Shown here: piece by piece, positions 8,279 through 18,250 of the stretch
Layout of the letters: the number at the start of each line of letters is the position of its first letter
Numbering within the stretch: the stretch's first letter is position 1
Assembly: GCF_001373415.1 (NCBI RefSeq)
Contig: NZ_CDSE01000038.1
Location: 38,274 to 102,273, forward strand
DNA length: 64,000 bases
DNA from: Paenibacillus dakarensis
GTDB taxonomy: Bacteria; Bacillota; Bacilli; Paenibacillales; Paenibacillaceae
Direction: 5' to 3'
The notes under the pieces: generated by a model
Databases searched by the model: none
Told to the model about the DNA's origin: nothing
What the model saw: the letters and a program-made list of their open reading frames with translations, nothing else
Translations under genes and position numbers: made by a program

Positions 8279-10354
8279 TTACCACACCAGCTTTGTAAAA
8301 TCTGCAAACTGCTTCAGGTCATGATCAATACCCGACAGCAATGCTAAACGGTTTGCCTTGACTGCTTCATCATCAGCCATAACCATGACGGAATCAAAGA
8401 AGCCTGTTATCGGCTCTTTCAATTCACTGAGAAGCTTCAGTGCACGCTCTCCATCGGAATCGGCCATAGCCGCTTCATATGGCTGACGAATGGAGAGCCA
8501 TTCCTCGTGAAGCTTGCTCTCCTCAGCTTCTGTAAACAGTTCAGGATTAACTGCAATCTTACCTGCTTTAGCAGCTAAGTTACTAACACGGTTAAAAGAC
8601 TCAACCGTTGTCTTAAAATCCTCAGCACTGTTAACAGCTGCCATAAGTGCCTGCCCGCGGGACACGACAGATACCACATGATCAAATCCAGCTGAAATCA
8701 CTGCATCGACTACATCATATCTTTGCTCTTCAGACAGAAGCTTTTTCACACGCAGGCTGAAAAATTCATGCAAATCTTTGTTTATTTCATTCTCTGAACG
8801 CTTCAATACCCGCATGTCTTCATGAATGGATAATGCAATTCCGAACACATCGGATAATGCAATCGGGAGCTTGTGCTCAAGGATGATTTGGACAATCCCT
8901 TGGGCTTGCCGCCGCAGTGCATATGGGTCCTGCGATCCTGTTGGAATAATGCCAATAGAGAAGCAGCCTACAATTGTATCGATTTTATCAGCGATGCTGA
9001 CAATCGAGCCGACATCCGTAGAAGGAACAGCGTCTCCTGCAAAGCGCGGTTGGTAATGCTCAAATACCGCTTTTGCTACGCTTTCTTTCTCTCCGGCCTT
9101 GCGAGCATAGTCTTCACCCATAACACCCTGCAGTTCAGGGAATTCATATACCATCTGTGTAACCAGATCAAATTTACAAATATCAGCTGCACGGCTAACT
9201 GAATCTGCTGCCTCTGCCGAAATACCGAGTTTCGCTGCCAAGCTGTCAGATATCCGGCGGATCCGGCGGACTTTATCACCGATCGTTCCAAGCTCATCAT
9301 GGAATACGATGCTTTCGAGCTTTGAAAGTGCTTCTTTGATCTGCAGCTTTTGATCCTCTTCATAGAAGAACTTCGCATCTGATAGACGGGCACGAAGCAC
9401 CTTCTCATTCCCTTTTGCAATGATATCCAAAGAGCGGCTATCACCGCTTCGAACCGTAACAAAGAACGGAAGCAGCTGACCTTGCTTATTCAGAACCGGG
9501 AAATATCGCTGATGCTCACGCATGGATGTAATCAGTACATCCTGCGGTATTTCAAGGAATGAAGGATCGAAAGAACCATATAATACGGTCGGTGTTTCAA
9601 CGAGGAATAACACTTCTTCGAGCAGATCTTCCTTCACAGCAATATTCCAATCCTTCTCGGCTGCCAAGGAATTAATCTGGGAAACAATCATATCTTTGCG
9701 TTCCTTCACGTCCACGATAACATGCTGTGCTCTAAGTACCTCAACATAGTCTGAAGCTTCAGGAATGACAGCAGTGCTTCCAAGGAATCGGTGACCTGTC
9801 GTTATATTACCTGATTTGACCCCTGTAATCTCCATATCGATAACATCCGTACCAAACATGGCAACAATCCATTTGATCGGACGCACAAATTTAAATTCGT
9901 AAGAGCCCCATCTCATGTTTTTAGGGAACGTCATGGAAGTGAGAACTCCATACAAACCTTCAGCCAGAATTTCAGAAGTTTCGATACCAATGCTGTTTTT
10001 TGTCACATAAATATACTCTACTCCTGAAAGCTCTTTAAATGTGAAGTTCTCCGGTTCAACACCCTGACTGCGTGCAAAACCAAGTGCAGCCTTACTCCAG
10101 TTTCCGTTCTCATCCAAAGCAATTTTACGTGAAGGACCCTTGACCTCCTCGCTAACATCGGTTTGCTTATCCGCTACATCCTTCACGAGCACAGCGAGTC
10201 TACGAGGGGTTGCGTAGGACTTCACTTCTCCAAATGCAATACGGGAGCTTTCGAGCCATTTAACGGTCTTATCCTCCAGCTGCTCCATTGCTGCACGCAA
10301 AAAGCGTGCAGGCACTTCCTCCAACCCGATCTCAAACAATAAATCTTTAGCCAC
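8279..10354 (-). CDS. glyS: glycyl-tRNA synthetase beta subunit
   Basis: Beta chain of the alpha2-beta2 bacterial glycyl-tRNA synthetase, 691 aa. It starts with the family N-terminus [16 protein letters not shown] and carries the internal HD-like and C-terminal DALR anticodon-binding regions expected for the family. The start is GTG with AAGGAG eleven bases upstream, located inside the end of glyQ (8-bp overlap), so translation is coupled. Expression is governed by the T-box leader in front of glyQ. B. subtilis has ccpN and yqfL next; they are absent here. Confidence 0.97.
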   Translation of the reverse strand: MAKDLLFEIGLEEVPARFLRAAMEQLEDKTVKWLESSRIAFGEVKSYATPRRLAVLVKDVADKQTDVSEEVKGPSRKIALDENGNWSKAALGFARSQGVEPENFTFKELSGVEYIYVTKNSIGIETSEILAEGLYGVLTSMTFPKNMRWGSYEFKFVRPIKWIVAMFGTDVIDMEITGVKSGNITTGHRFLGSTAVIPEASDYVEVLRAQHVIVDVKERKDMIVSQINSLAAEKDWNIAVKEDLLEEVLFLVETPTVLYGSFDPSFLEIPQDVLITSMREHQRYFPVLNKQGQLLPFFVTVRSGDSRSLDIIAKGNEKVLRARLSDAKFFYEEDQKLQIKEALSKLESIVFHDELGTIGDKVRRIRRISDSLAAKLGISAEAADSVSRAADICKFDLVTQMVYEFPELQGVMGEDYARKAGEKESVAKAVFEHYQPRFAGDAVPSTDVGSIVSIADKIDTIVGCFSIGIIPTGSQDPYALRRQAQGIVQIILEHKLPIALSDVFGIALSIHEDMRVLKRSENEINKDLHEFFSLRVKKLLSEEQRYDVVDAVISAGFDHVVSVVSRGQALMAAVNSAEDFKTTVESFNRVSNLAAKAGKIAVNPELFTEAEESKLHEEWLSIRQPYEAAMADSDGERALKLLSELKEPITGFFDSVMVMADDEAVKANRLALLSGIDHDLKQFADFTKLVW

Positions 10355-11234
10355 GGTCAGCGTCTCCTTTCTTGATCAGCGGGAATCCGAGCTTTTCACG
10401 TTCTTCCAAATAGGTAGCTGCCACTTGGCGTGCCAGATTCCGTACACGCATAATGTAGCCCGTTCTCTCGGTAACACTAATCGCTCCCCTTGCATCAAGC
10501 AGATTGAATGTGTGAGAACATTTCAGAACATAGTCGTATGCCGGGAACACAAGATGCTGACTCATCGCCTTATTAGCTTCTTCCTCGTACATGTTAAACA
10601 AGGTGAACAGCATTTTTACATCAGATACCTCAAAGGTATACTTGGAGTGCTCATATTCTGGCTGCTGGAACACATCTCCGTATGTAATGCCGTCGACCCA
10701 TTCCAGATCAAATACATTCTCTTTATCTTGAATGTAAGAAGCTAAGCGCTCCATACCGTACGTTATCTCAACAGCTACAGGATTAGCGTCAATGCCACCT
10801 ACCTGCTGGAAATACGTAAATTGCGTGATTTCCATACCATCAAGCCAAACTTCCCAGCCGAGTCCCCAGGCACCAAGCGTAGGAGCCTCCCAGTTATCCT
10901 CTACGAAACGGATATCATGGTCCAGCGGATCGATTCCAAGGCGCTTTAAGCTTTCTAAATAAAGCTCCTGAATGTTATCAGGCGAAGGCTTGATAATAAC
11001 CTGGAATTGATGATGCTGATACAACCGGTTCGGGTTCTCGCCATAACGGCCGTCTGCGGGACGACGGGAAGGCTCGACATAAGCTACGTTCCACGGTTCC
11101 GGTCCAATCGAACGCAGATATGTCATCGGGTTCATCGTTCCTGCGCCTTTTTCCGTGTCATACGGCTGTACAATAATACAATTCTGTTCCGCCCAAAATT
11201 GCTGCAGCGTCAAAATCATTTGTTGAAAATTCAT
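10347..11234 (-). CDS. glyQ: glycyl-tRNA synthetase alpha subunit
   Basis: Catalytic alpha chain, 295 aa, class II aminoacyl-tRNA synthetase core. Characteristic stretches are [33 protein letters not shown] and [13 protein letters not shown] at the N-terminus, and [17 protein letters not shown] in the middle. AAGGAG eight bases before ATG fixes the start. It is the first gene behind the glycine T-box. Confidence 0.98.
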   Translation of the reverse strand: MNFQQMILTLQQFWAEQNCIIVQPYDTEKGAGTMNPMTYLRSIGPEPWNVAYVEPSRRPADGRYGENPNRLYQHHQFQVIIKPSPDNIQELYLESLKRLGIDPLDHDIRFVEDNWEAPTLGAWGLGWEVWLDGMEITQFTYFQQVGGIDANPVAVEITYGMERLASYIQDKENVFDLEWVDGITYGDVFQQPEYEHSKYTFEVSDVKMLFTLFNMYEEEANKAMSQHLVFPAYDYVLKCSHTFNLLDARGAISVTERTGYIMRVRNLARQVAATYLEEREKLGFPLIKKGDADRG

Positions 11235-11340
11235 GATTTTAGCTCCTTCACACCATTTTTATTACTTCAGCATACTGTACAACTTATAGTGAACCAGATG
11301 CTTTTAGACGAATGACTCCTCAGCCATTGCTCTGCACAAC

Positions 11341-11575
11341 AAAAAGCTCTCTCCCTACGCCTGTTGTTGTACAGACATAGGGACGAGAGCTCTGGCTTCC
11401 CGCGGTTCCACCCTACTTGGTCCATAAATGGACCCACTTTATCACGTGCAGCATGCTCCCGGTTGCCATGTTCATGGGTTTCTTCCGCCGGACTCCCACC
11501 ATCACCGGCTCGCTAATAATCGGTCTCCACCCATTACTTTTCCGTTCAACGCATGTCAATATTCTTAAATAGACT
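11341..11575 (-). promoter_or_regulatory. T-box riboswitch (glycine) controlling glyQS
   Basis: Uncharged tRNA-Gly is expected to bind and stop transcription termination. The minus strand has the T-box AGGGTGGAACCGCGGGAAGCC (11394-11414). Stem I shows AGTA on the 5' side, AGCGAGCCGGTGATGGTGGGAG in the distal part and the probable specifier GGC (11465-11467), a glycine codon, within ATGGCAACC. Stem III is GGTCC-N6-GGACC (11419-11434). The terminator is AGAGCTCTCGTCCCTA...GTAGGGAGAGAGCTTTTT (11341-11392). The bulge UGGA can pair with the UCCA end of tRNA-Gly. Confidence 0.95.
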
Positions 11576-11581
11576 TAACAT

Positions 11582-11610
11582 ATGATACCTAATATTTTTA
11601 AAATCGTCAA
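11582..11610 (-). promoter_or_regulatory. sigma-A promoter of the T-box/glyQS operon
   Basis: Minus strand TTGACG (11605-11610), 17-nt spacer, TATCAT (11582-11587): five of six matches in each box. The -35 overlaps the recO stop codon, so the glyQS promoter is embedded in the end of the preceding gene. Confidence 0.8.
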
Positions 11611-12362
11611 ATACCGTATTTGTCCATTTGGTCGAGAAAGCTCTGAGACTTGAGCCTTAATCCTAATTGAGTATCCATCAATGCTCTCATCACGGTTTTA
11701 AGCTCTGCTTTTGTAGCTTCCTTAACATCAATATTTCCAAGTCTTCTCAGATCCAATCTTGAAAACAGACGCAGGAGCTTCAGTGTTCTTAAGGAAACTG
11801 ACATAGCAGGAGGATCCAAATGCTTACAGCGTCTGCACAGGACCCCTCCAAGTCTCGGACTAACCAGCATCTCCTCATCCGTCTTTTCATTTCCGCAAGA
11901 GACACAGACATCTAACTCCGGGCCATAACCCGCAGCCTGCAAAATCTTCATCTCATAAAGATTAATGATAATCTGCGGGTCTTTATCTTCTTGTAAAGCT
12001 TCGAGACATGCCTTCAGCTGATGAAACCAAAAAGCGCCTGTCTCCTCATCCTGAAGCACCCGGTCAAGCAGCTCACAAGCGTATGAGGAGTAGGCAGCCT
12101 TTATAAGATCTTCCCGGAGCCCATGATGGGATTCTATGATTTCGCCGGCATTCAAAGTTCCAAGACCTGTTCCATTTCTAAAAAACACGTATTCACCGTA
12201 AGTAAAGAGCTGAGTTAAGGCAGCATGGCGACTTTTCACTTTTTTGGCTCCGCGGACCAGAACCCCTACCTTGCCTGATTTCTCGGTGCAAAGTGTAATG
12301 ATCTTGTTCCCTTCACCGTAGTCCATGCTGCGGATGACGATCCCTTCCGCCCTGTGTAGCAT
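11607..12362 (-). CDS. recO: DNA repair protein RecO
   Basis: Loads RecA at SSB-coated gaps together with RecR. The 251-aa protein has the OB-fold N-terminus (VIRSMDYGEGNKIITLCTEK) and the zinc finger CVSCGNE...GVLCRRCKH in the C-terminal half. AGGGGA precedes the ATG by about ten bases. It lies between yqzL and glyQ, the conserved Bacilli order. Confidence 0.95.
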   Translation of the reverse strand: MLHRAEGIVIRSMDYGEGNKIITLCTEKSGKVGVLVRGAKKVKSRHAALTQLFTYGEYVFFRNGTGLGTLNAGEIIESHHGLREDLIKAAYSSYACELLDRVLQDEETGAFWFHQLKACLEALQEDKDPQIIINLYEMKILQAAGYGPELDVCVSCGNEKTDEEMLVSPRLGGVLCRRCKHLDPPAMSVSLRTLKLLRLFSRLDLRRLGNIDVKEATKAELKTVMRALMDTQLGLRLKSQSFLDQMDKYGI

Positions 12363-12401
12363 GCTCTATTATCCCCTAACCATTCCTGAAGCAACCAAAC
12401 A

Positions 12402-12545
12402 TCATTCGTTCTCTTCATACTCTGCCGCCTCTTCCTCTGCGGAGGTATTGCTCACAAGTTCCGCAGTGCCCTGGGAGTCCTTATACAGCAAATACGCATC
12501 GACATCTCCTGTCATCGCAAAATACTTCCACGAAAAATCTCGCAT
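12402..12545 (-). CDS. yqzL: YqzL family small protein
   Basis: A 47-codon frame beginning MRDFSWKYFAMTGDVDAYLL and ending in an acidic tail EEEAAEYEENE. The N-terminal pattern (F-S-W-K-x-F-xx-TG-x-x-D-x-YL) and its position between era and recO identify the YqzL family. AAAGGATG eight bases upstream of the ATG supports translation. Function unknown. Confidence 0.85.
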   Translation of the reverse strand: MRDFSWKYFAMTGDVDAYLLYKDSQGTAELVSNTSAEEEAAEYEENE

Positions 12546-12686
12546 TCGTATTCATCCTTTCTTCGGAAATGACGTCTGCATCTACAAGGATAGGATGTGC
12601 TTTGCATCTGGATTTATGATTTGCAATTGTTGGCAGGGTCCCGCTTCCACCTCGTTATGAACAGCAGCAAGCGTGTATGATTATCG

Positions 12687-13589
12687 TTATTGTCCACGAT
12701 GGAATCCAAGATCCCGGAGAACGCGCTCTTGATTGCGCCAGTCTTTTTTAACTTTCACCCACAGTTCAAGAAATATCTTGGAGCCGAGAAGCCGCTGGAT
12801 GTCCTGGCGAGCCTGTCGCCCGACCTCCTTCAGCATGGAGCCCTGTTTTCCGATAATAATCCCTTTTTGTGAATCACGTTCAACAAAAATAACAGCCGAA
12901 ATATGGACTGTCCCATTCTCTTCCACCTTCATATCTTCAATCGTGACAGCAATGGAATGAGGTACCTCTTCCCGGGTCATATGAAGAATTTTCTCCCGGA
13001 TCAATTCAGCACAGACGAATTGTTCTGGGTGATCTGTCACCTGATCCTCTGGATAATACTGCGGACCTGCAGGCAGATACTTCTGAATTTGATCCAAAAG
13101 GGTATTTACATTGTTTCCATTCCGTGCGGAAATGGGAACGATCTCCGCAAAATCATGCAGCTTTCGGTATTCCTCAATAAGCGGCAGCAGGTCCTGAGGC
13201 TCAATTTTATCAATCTTGTTCATGACAAGAATGACAGGGGTCCGGATTTGCTTCAGTTGCTCCACAATAAAACGGTCACCGCCGCCAAAGCCTTCCGATG
13301 CATCTACTAAGAATAGAACCGCCTCTACCTCACCCAGTGTTCCTAGTGCCGTCTGATTCATGTAATCTCCGAGCTTGGATTGACGTTTATGGATTCCGGG
13401 TGTATCTAGAAAAACAACCTGTGACTCGTTTGTCGTGTATACACCATGTATTTTATTTCGGGTTGTCTGCGGCTTGTCCGACATAATAGCAATTTTCTGG
13501 CCGATCACCTGATTCATGAGCGTTGATTTGCCTACATTAGGCCGCCCGATGATCGCTACAAAGCCCGATTTGAACGTATTTTTTTGCAT
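12687..13589 (-). CDS. era: GTPase Era
   Basis: Essential small-subunit assembly GTPase of 300 aa that binds the 3' end of 16S rRNA. G1 is GRPNVGKS, G3 DTPGIH, G4 NKID; the C-terminal KH domain contains [18 protein letters not shown]. Downstream (12546-12686) there is only the yqzL leader and no other gene. Confidence 0.97.
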   Translation of the reverse strand: MQKNTFKSGFVAIIGRPNVGKSTLMNQVIGQKIAIMSDKPQTTRNKIHGVYTTNESQVVFLDTPGIHKRQSKLGDYMNQTALGTLGEVEAVLFLVDASEGFGGGDRFIVEQLKQIRTPVILVMNKIDKIEPQDLLPLIEEYRKLHDFAEIVPISARNGNNVNTLLDQIQKYLPAGPQYYPEDQVTDHPEQFVCAELIREKILHMTREEVPHSIAVTIEDMKVEENGTVHISAVIFVERDSQKGIIIGKQGSMLKEVGRQARQDIQRLLGSKIFLELWVKVKKDWRNQERVLRDLGFHRGQ

Positions 13590-13609
13590 ATATTCCTCCG
13601 CTTATTTCT

Positions 13610-14017
13610 CTATTGTTTCTGCAAATCCCACGGACCAAAAGCTCCTGGAAGCAAATCTTTTACCGTCGTTTCTCGAATATTTCCCTTCATGTTACCTAAA
13701 ATCACCTTCATATCAGGCTTACACAGCTCCACCAGCACTTGCCTGCACACACCGCATGGGGCGCATGGTTCTTCGGTATCCGCAACGACCGCTATGGCCT
13801 GAAAACTGCCGGGTTTATGACCGTCTGCAATAGCCCGAAACAGGGCTGTTCGCTCGGCGCAGTTCGTTGGTCCATAAGCGGCATTCTCAACATTACAGCC
13901 ATAGTGAACTTCACCAAACTCATCCAGCAGTGCTGCACCCACTCCGAAATGGGAGTAGGGGATGTAAGCGCGGGAGCGAGCCTTTATCGCTTCCTGTATC
14001 AAGCTTTCAGCTTTCAT
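13610..14017 (-). CDS. cdd: cytidine deaminase
   Basis: Hydrolyses cytidine/deoxycytidine to uridine/deoxyuridine in pyrimidine salvage. The zinc site is complete: Cys and the catalytic Glu in NCAERTAL, and the pair in PCAPCGVCRQ. ATG 14017 is chosen because GGAGGG lies six bases upstream; the protein is then 135 aa, the usual size of the homotetrameric form. Confidence 0.96.
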   Translation of the reverse strand: MKAESLIQEAIKARSRAYIPYSHFGVGAALLDEFGEVHYGCNVENAAYGPTNCAERTALFRAIADGHKPGSFQAIAVVADTEEPCAPCGVCRQVLVELCKPDMKVILGNMKGNIRETTVKDLLPGAFGPWDLQKQ

Positions 14018-14076
14018 GAATATCCCTCCAAAGATAAAGTCATATTCCATACTTATTACCCTTATATTCAGTTTGT

Positions 14077-14457
14077 TTAAAACCGGGATGAAATCCAAGA
14101 CAGTACCGGATCATAAAACACCACAACTCCGACAATGACTGCAAAAAGAGCGGTAATCAATACCGCTCCTGCAGCCGTGTCCTTGGCAATACGGGCCAAG
14201 GGGTGTTCGTCAGGAGAGACTAAATCAACAACAGCTTCCACCGCGGTATTTAGCAACTCTGCCGAAATGACCAAAGTTATGGCAAGCGCCAAAAACATCC
14301 AGCGCATAGGGGTCAGTCCAAACAGCATGCCCGCAATGATGACCATAATCGCTGCAGCTGTATGAATCTTCATGTTCCTCTCGGCTTTAAAAGCGTGAAT
14401 AATGCCTTGAACCGCAAATGTAAAAGCGGAGCGAAACGAAGGCTTAACGGGCTTCAC
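14077..14457 (-). CDS. dgkA: undecaprenol/diacylglycerol kinase family protein
   Basis: Small integral membrane lipid kinase of 126 aa, probably undecaprenol kinase as in other Gram-positives. The signature ELLNTAVEAVVDL and three hydrophobic segments (about residues 32-46, 50-65, 93-115) are visible. It starts with GTG whose first base is the last base of the ybeY stop (TAGTG), a one-base overlap indicating coupling. Confidence 0.93.
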   Translation of the reverse strand: MKPVKPSFRSAFTFAVQGIIHAFKAERNMKIHTAAAIMVIIAGMLFGLTPMRWMFLALAITLVISAELLNTAVEAVVDLVSPDEHPLARIAKDTAAGAVLITALFAVIVGVVVFYDPVLSWISSRF

Positions 14458-14954
14458 TACCGATTCAGCCCTACTTCAGCAAGCACAGCCTCCTGCTTGC
14501 CCATCATTTCAGCCTCGCTCGCCTCATCCTGATGGTCATATCCAAGCAGATGAAGGAATCCATGCACGAACAGAAATCCAAGCTCACGTTCCAATGAATG
14601 GCCGTATTCCTCACTTTGCAGCTTGGCGCGTGGAACAGATATGATAATATCCCCAAGCACATCAGGAACATGCTCCTCTTCATCCTCAGAGTCAAGTTCA
14701 TATATTATTGTAAGCTCTTCATCTGTGGTCTCATGCATGGCAAAGGACAGCACATCAGTTGGACGATCGATCCCTCTGTATTCCTTATTCAGTTCATGAA
14801 TTTGAGTATCATCAACAAAAGTAAGGTCAACCTCTCCGTCCGTGACACCCTCTACCTCTCCAGCTCGCTGCAGAATCTGTTCGAGAAGCGATATCAGAGT
14901 ATCCGAAATGACAAATTCCTCTTGTTCGTTGTTCCATACCAGTTGCAGACTCAT
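14457..14954 (-). CDS. ybeY: rRNA maturation endoribonuclease YbeY
   Basis: Zinc-dependent RNase involved in 16S rRNA 3' processing and ribosome quality control, 165 aa. The metal motif HGFLHLLGYDH fits HxxxHxxxxxH near the C-terminus; VDLTFVDDTQIHELNKEYRG is the family N-terminal region. It is in the run pgpH-ybeY-dgkA with three bases separating it from pgpH. Confidence 0.96.
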   Translation of the reverse strand: MSLQLVWNNEQEEFVISDTLISLLEQILQRAGEVEGVTDGEVDLTFVDDTQIHELNKEYRGIDRPTDVLSFAMHETTDEELTIIYELDSEDEEEHVPDVLGDIIISVPRAKLQSEEYGHSLERELGFLFVHGFLHLLGYDHQDEASEAEMMGKQEAVLAEVGLNR

Positions 14955-14957
14955 CCT

Positions 14958-17258
14958 CTAAACGCTCCTTTTTTGATCATCTGTAGATTCGGAATCCGCT
15001 GGATTTGCCGGTGATTGTTGTTCTAATGTACTCTCCGGTTTAATCTTCTTAACCTCCTCCGGATACTCAATCCGCGAGTGGAATATTCCCATAACGGTTT
15101 CCTTCAAAGTTCTAGCTATAATATCAAGTTCTTTCATCGTGAGATCACATTCGTTAAACTGGTGATCGTCCAGGCGACTCTTAATAATCTTCTCAATCAT
15201 CGACTCCACTTGATTAACCGTAGGCTTACGTAAGGATCGAACTGCCGCCTCTACGCTATCGGCGATGCCGACAACTGCAGCCTCCTTGGATTGGGCCTTC
15301 GGTCCTGGATAACGGAAATCATCTTCTGTGAAGTCCGGTTCCATTCCCTGCTCCTCTGCCTGGCGAAGTGCCTTATGATAAAAGAAATGTAGGAAAGTGG
15401 TTCCATGATGCTGTTCAGCAATATCACGAATTGGTTTAGGAAGCTTGTACTCTTTTTGCATTTCCACCCCATCCCGGGCATGGGCTATAATAATGGATTT
15501 GCTTAATTTAGGATCAATCGAATCGTGTGGATTCTCCATATTGTTCTGATTCTCAATAAAATAAATGGGACGCTTTGTCTTTCCAATATCATGATAATAA
15601 GAACCGACACGACATAACAGGCCATCGGCACCAATCGCTTCAGCCGCCGCTTCCGCCAGATTTCCAACCATAACACTATGATGATATGTTCCCGGAGTTT
15701 CCGTCAGCAGCTTCCGAAGCAGCGGATGGTTGGGGTTCGACAACTCTACAAGCTTAAGCGCCGAAAGAATGCCGAATGTCACTTCGAAAAACGGCATCAG
15801 TCCAATAACGAGCACTGCTGTCAAGATACCACCAGCAAAGGCAAAAGCAAGCGCATATAATGATTCTGCTCTTGTCCAAGGAGAATCATTAATAAGCAGC
15901 ATAATTAGGACAGTTATCGCTCCGAACATGGAGACCATAATTCCGCCCTTCAGCAAGGTGGAACGCTGGCTCGCCCGATGAATCGAGAAAATCGCTACAC
16001 AAGACGTGATTGCAGCAAAAAATCCAAAGTGAAAATCAAACATTTCACCTTTGTCTACGTTCAGTATGACACTAGCCATGATGCTGAAAATGATAGCACT
16101 GAAATAGGCTAACGGCACGTCAAGCAATAGTGTGACCAGAATAACTCCAATCGCAACAGGCGCTAAGAAACCGATATAGACACGATCCACACTCTGCAGA
16201 ATACCAGCCAGATGCATGGACATCATCGTGATGGCATAGATCAGCACGAGCATAAAAACCTGAGAATTGTTGTATTTGAACATTTTCATATCAGACTGAC
16301 GAATAAACATTAATACACCGAGTGACAGAAGTATGGAGAGTAAGAACAGACCCAGCTGAGGCCAATAAGTGACGTCATCCTTCAAAAGGCCATTCTTGCC
16401 GAGCAGTTCATACAATTCCGGTGTTATTAACTGTCCTTTTTCAACCAGGACATCTCCCTGTTTAATAAACACAGGCTGCGTATTCTCTCTTGCCTCCACC
16501 TTAGCTTCCTTGGTGGCTACTTCGTTATAGAACTTATTCGCTGTAATGGAGAAACGCACAAGTTCTTGAACGACTTCCCTCGAGGTCCGGTCATTCAGTG
16601 AACTGGCAGTAACCAGCTCTGCCACCTTGGCTCTTGCCGTCTGTGCATCCACAACTTCATTCATCAGCCGGGATACGATGTCCCGGGCCACTGATTTCAT
16701 TTGGTAAATATCTTCAGGCGCAAGTCTCGGAATTTTGATAAAGGTCTCCTCAGGTATACGGTATGCCTGCTGCTCAATAACCTTCTTCATTTCTTGAAGC
16801 AGCTCGGGAGGATAGGTCTCGGTTCCTTTATACGTTGATATGAAGTTATTCACAAAATCTTCAGCACGCTGAGGAATTTCCTCCCTGTATATCGCAATCT
16901 TGTCCTGTACTGAGACCTCGTCCTGGTTTAAACGATCGATGCGTTCAAATATTTGGCTTACGAGCAAGTCATTACGTAGCGAAACATATGTATATATTGG
17001 TTGTACCCGTTCAGCAGCCTCTTCTTGAGCTTTTAGGGTAGCCTTACTATCCTCTATTTGCTGCGGAGCCAGGATGCTCTTTTCGCTGTGAGTACCCACC
17101 TTAATATCATAACGTTCCGGAAGCAGCTTCACCGAAAAGCTGGTGTAAAACAGTATTGCAAGAAATAAAAATAGAATATAGCGTGTCGCCACGCTATATT
17201 TCCAGCCATAGTGTTTAACTGATATGGACTTGTCCGTCGATGGTTCTTTGAAGGCCAT
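14958..17258 (-). CDS. pgpH: PgpH-type cyclic-di-AMP phosphodiesterase (7TM-HD)
   Basis: A 766-aa membrane protein. There is one N-terminal membrane segment, a large external 7TMR-HDED domain, then a bundle of about seven helices (around residues 300-480). The cytoplasmic HD domain has HSVMVGNLAEAAAEAIGADG and YYHDIGK. PgpH proteins hydrolyse c-di-AMP. The location between phoH and ybeY is conserved. Confidence 0.94.
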   Translation of the reverse strand: MAFKEPSTDKSISVKHYGWKYSVATRYILFLFLAILFYTSFSVKLLPERYDIKVGTHSEKSILAPQQIEDSKATLKAQEEAAERVQPIYTYVSLRNDLLVSQIFERIDRLNQDEVSVQDKIAIYREEIPQRAEDFVNNFISTYKGTETYPPELLQEMKKVIEQQAYRIPEETFIKIPRLAPEDIYQMKSVARDIVSRLMNEVVDAQTARAKVAELVTASSLNDRTSREVVQELVRFSITANKFYNEVATKEAKVEARENTQPVFIKQGDVLVEKGQLITPELYELLGKNGLLKDDVTYWPQLGLFLLSILLSLGVLMFIRQSDMKMFKYNNSQVFMLVLIYAITMMSMHLAGILQSVDRVYIGFLAPVAIGVILVTLLLDVPLAYFSAIIFSIMASVILNVDKGEMFDFHFGFFAAITSCVAIFSIHRASQRSTLLKGGIMVSMFGAITVLIMLLINDSPWTRAESLYALAFAFAGGILTAVLVIGLMPFFEVTFGILSALKLVELSNPNHPLLRKLLTETPGTYHHSVMVGNLAEAAAEAIGADGLLCRVGSYYHDIGKTKRPIYFIENQNNMENPHDSIDPKLSKSIIIAHARDGVEMQKEYKLPKPIRDIAEQHHGTTFLHFFYHKALRQAEEQGMEPDFTEDDFRYPGPKAQSKEAAVVGIADSVEAAVRSLRKPTVNQVESMIEKIIKSRLDDHQFNECDLTMKELDIIARTLKETVMGIFHSRIEYPEEVKKIKPESTLEQQSPANPADSESTDDQKRSV

Positions 17259-17272
17259 TGCGACAATCCCCT

Positions 17273-18244
17273 TTAATCTTGGTTTTCTGCAGCTTTATCA
17301 TAAGCGACGATAATTTTTTGTACTAAAGAGTGCCGTACAACATCCTGCTCCGCGAAGAAGACGAAACCGATATCCTCAATTTTTTGTAGGATCGTTTTGG
17401 CTTCTACCAATCCTGACTTCTTACCTCGCGGCAGGTCAATTTGGGTTACATCTCCCGTAATGACCATTTTCGAACCAAAACCGAGTCTTGTCAAAAACAT
17501 CTTCATTTGTTCGGGTGTTGTGTTCTGTGCCTCATCCAGAATAATAAATGAATCGTCAAGCGTACGTCCCCGCATATATGCTAGAGGCGCAATCTCAATC
17601 AATCCCCGTTCAAGGGCCTTTGCTACCTGATCCGGCCCCATAACGTCATAAAGCGCGTCATAAAGCGGTCTCAGATAAGGGTCTACCTTCTCTTGAAGAT
17701 CACCCGGAAGGAAGCCTAGACTTTCCCCTGCTTCGACTGCCGGACGAGTAAGAATGATCCGCTTGACTGTGCCTTCCTTCAGCGCGGCCACAGCGAGTAC
17801 GACAGCAAGATACGTCTTACCCGTACCTGCCGGGCCGATTCCGAATACGATATCTCTTTTCTTAATCGTTGTAACGTAGTGCTTCTGCCCTATGGTTTTC
17901 ACCCGGATGGGTTTCCCCCGAAATGTTGTTGTGATCTCACCCTTGTAGAGATCGAGCAGCTGATCTGCTCGCAGGTCTTTTGCCAGCTCTACCGCATAAA
18001 GGACATCTCTTTCGGTCAGGATATAGCCATTACGAATAAGCTGAAGCAGAACATCAAACAGTTGTTGTAAACTTTCCACATTCCGTTTTTCACCGGAAAC
18101 GTTAATCACTGCTTCTCTTGAATCAATTCTTGCAGGAATTTCGGATTCGATAATTTTTAAAAAGGCATCCTGCGGTCCGAACAAGGAAAGTCCTTCAGAC
18201 GCGCTTTGCAAATAAATCTTAATGCTGGTCGGTTGTTGTGACAA
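17273..18244 (-). CDS. phoH: PhoH-like ATPase
   Basis: A 323-aa P-loop protein. Walker A is GPAGTGKTYLAV, Walker B is FIILDEAQN, and TRLGFGSKMVITGDVTQIDL follows as in PhoH/YbeZ. The N-terminal KH-like part precedes the ATPase. The start is a TTG codon with GGAG eleven bases upstream. It is linked with ybeY in most bacteria, suggesting RNA-related function. Confidence 0.94.
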   Translation of the reverse strand: MSQQPTSIKIYLQSASEGLSLFGPQDAFLKIIESEIPARIDSREAVINVSGEKRNVESLQQLFDVLLQLIRNGYILTERDVLYAVELAKDLRADQLLDLYKGEITTTFRGKPIRVKTIGQKHYVTTIKKRDIVFGIGPAGTGKTYLAVVLAVAALKEGTVKRIILTRPAVEAGESLGFLPGDLQEKVDPYLRPLYDALYDVMGPDQVAKALERGLIEIAPLAYMRGRTLDDSFIILDEAQNTTPEQMKMFLTRLGFGSKMVITGDVTQIDLPRGKKSGLVEAKTILQKIEDIGFVFFAEQDVVRHSLVQKIIVAYDKAAENQD

Positions 18245-18250
18245 ATAGCC

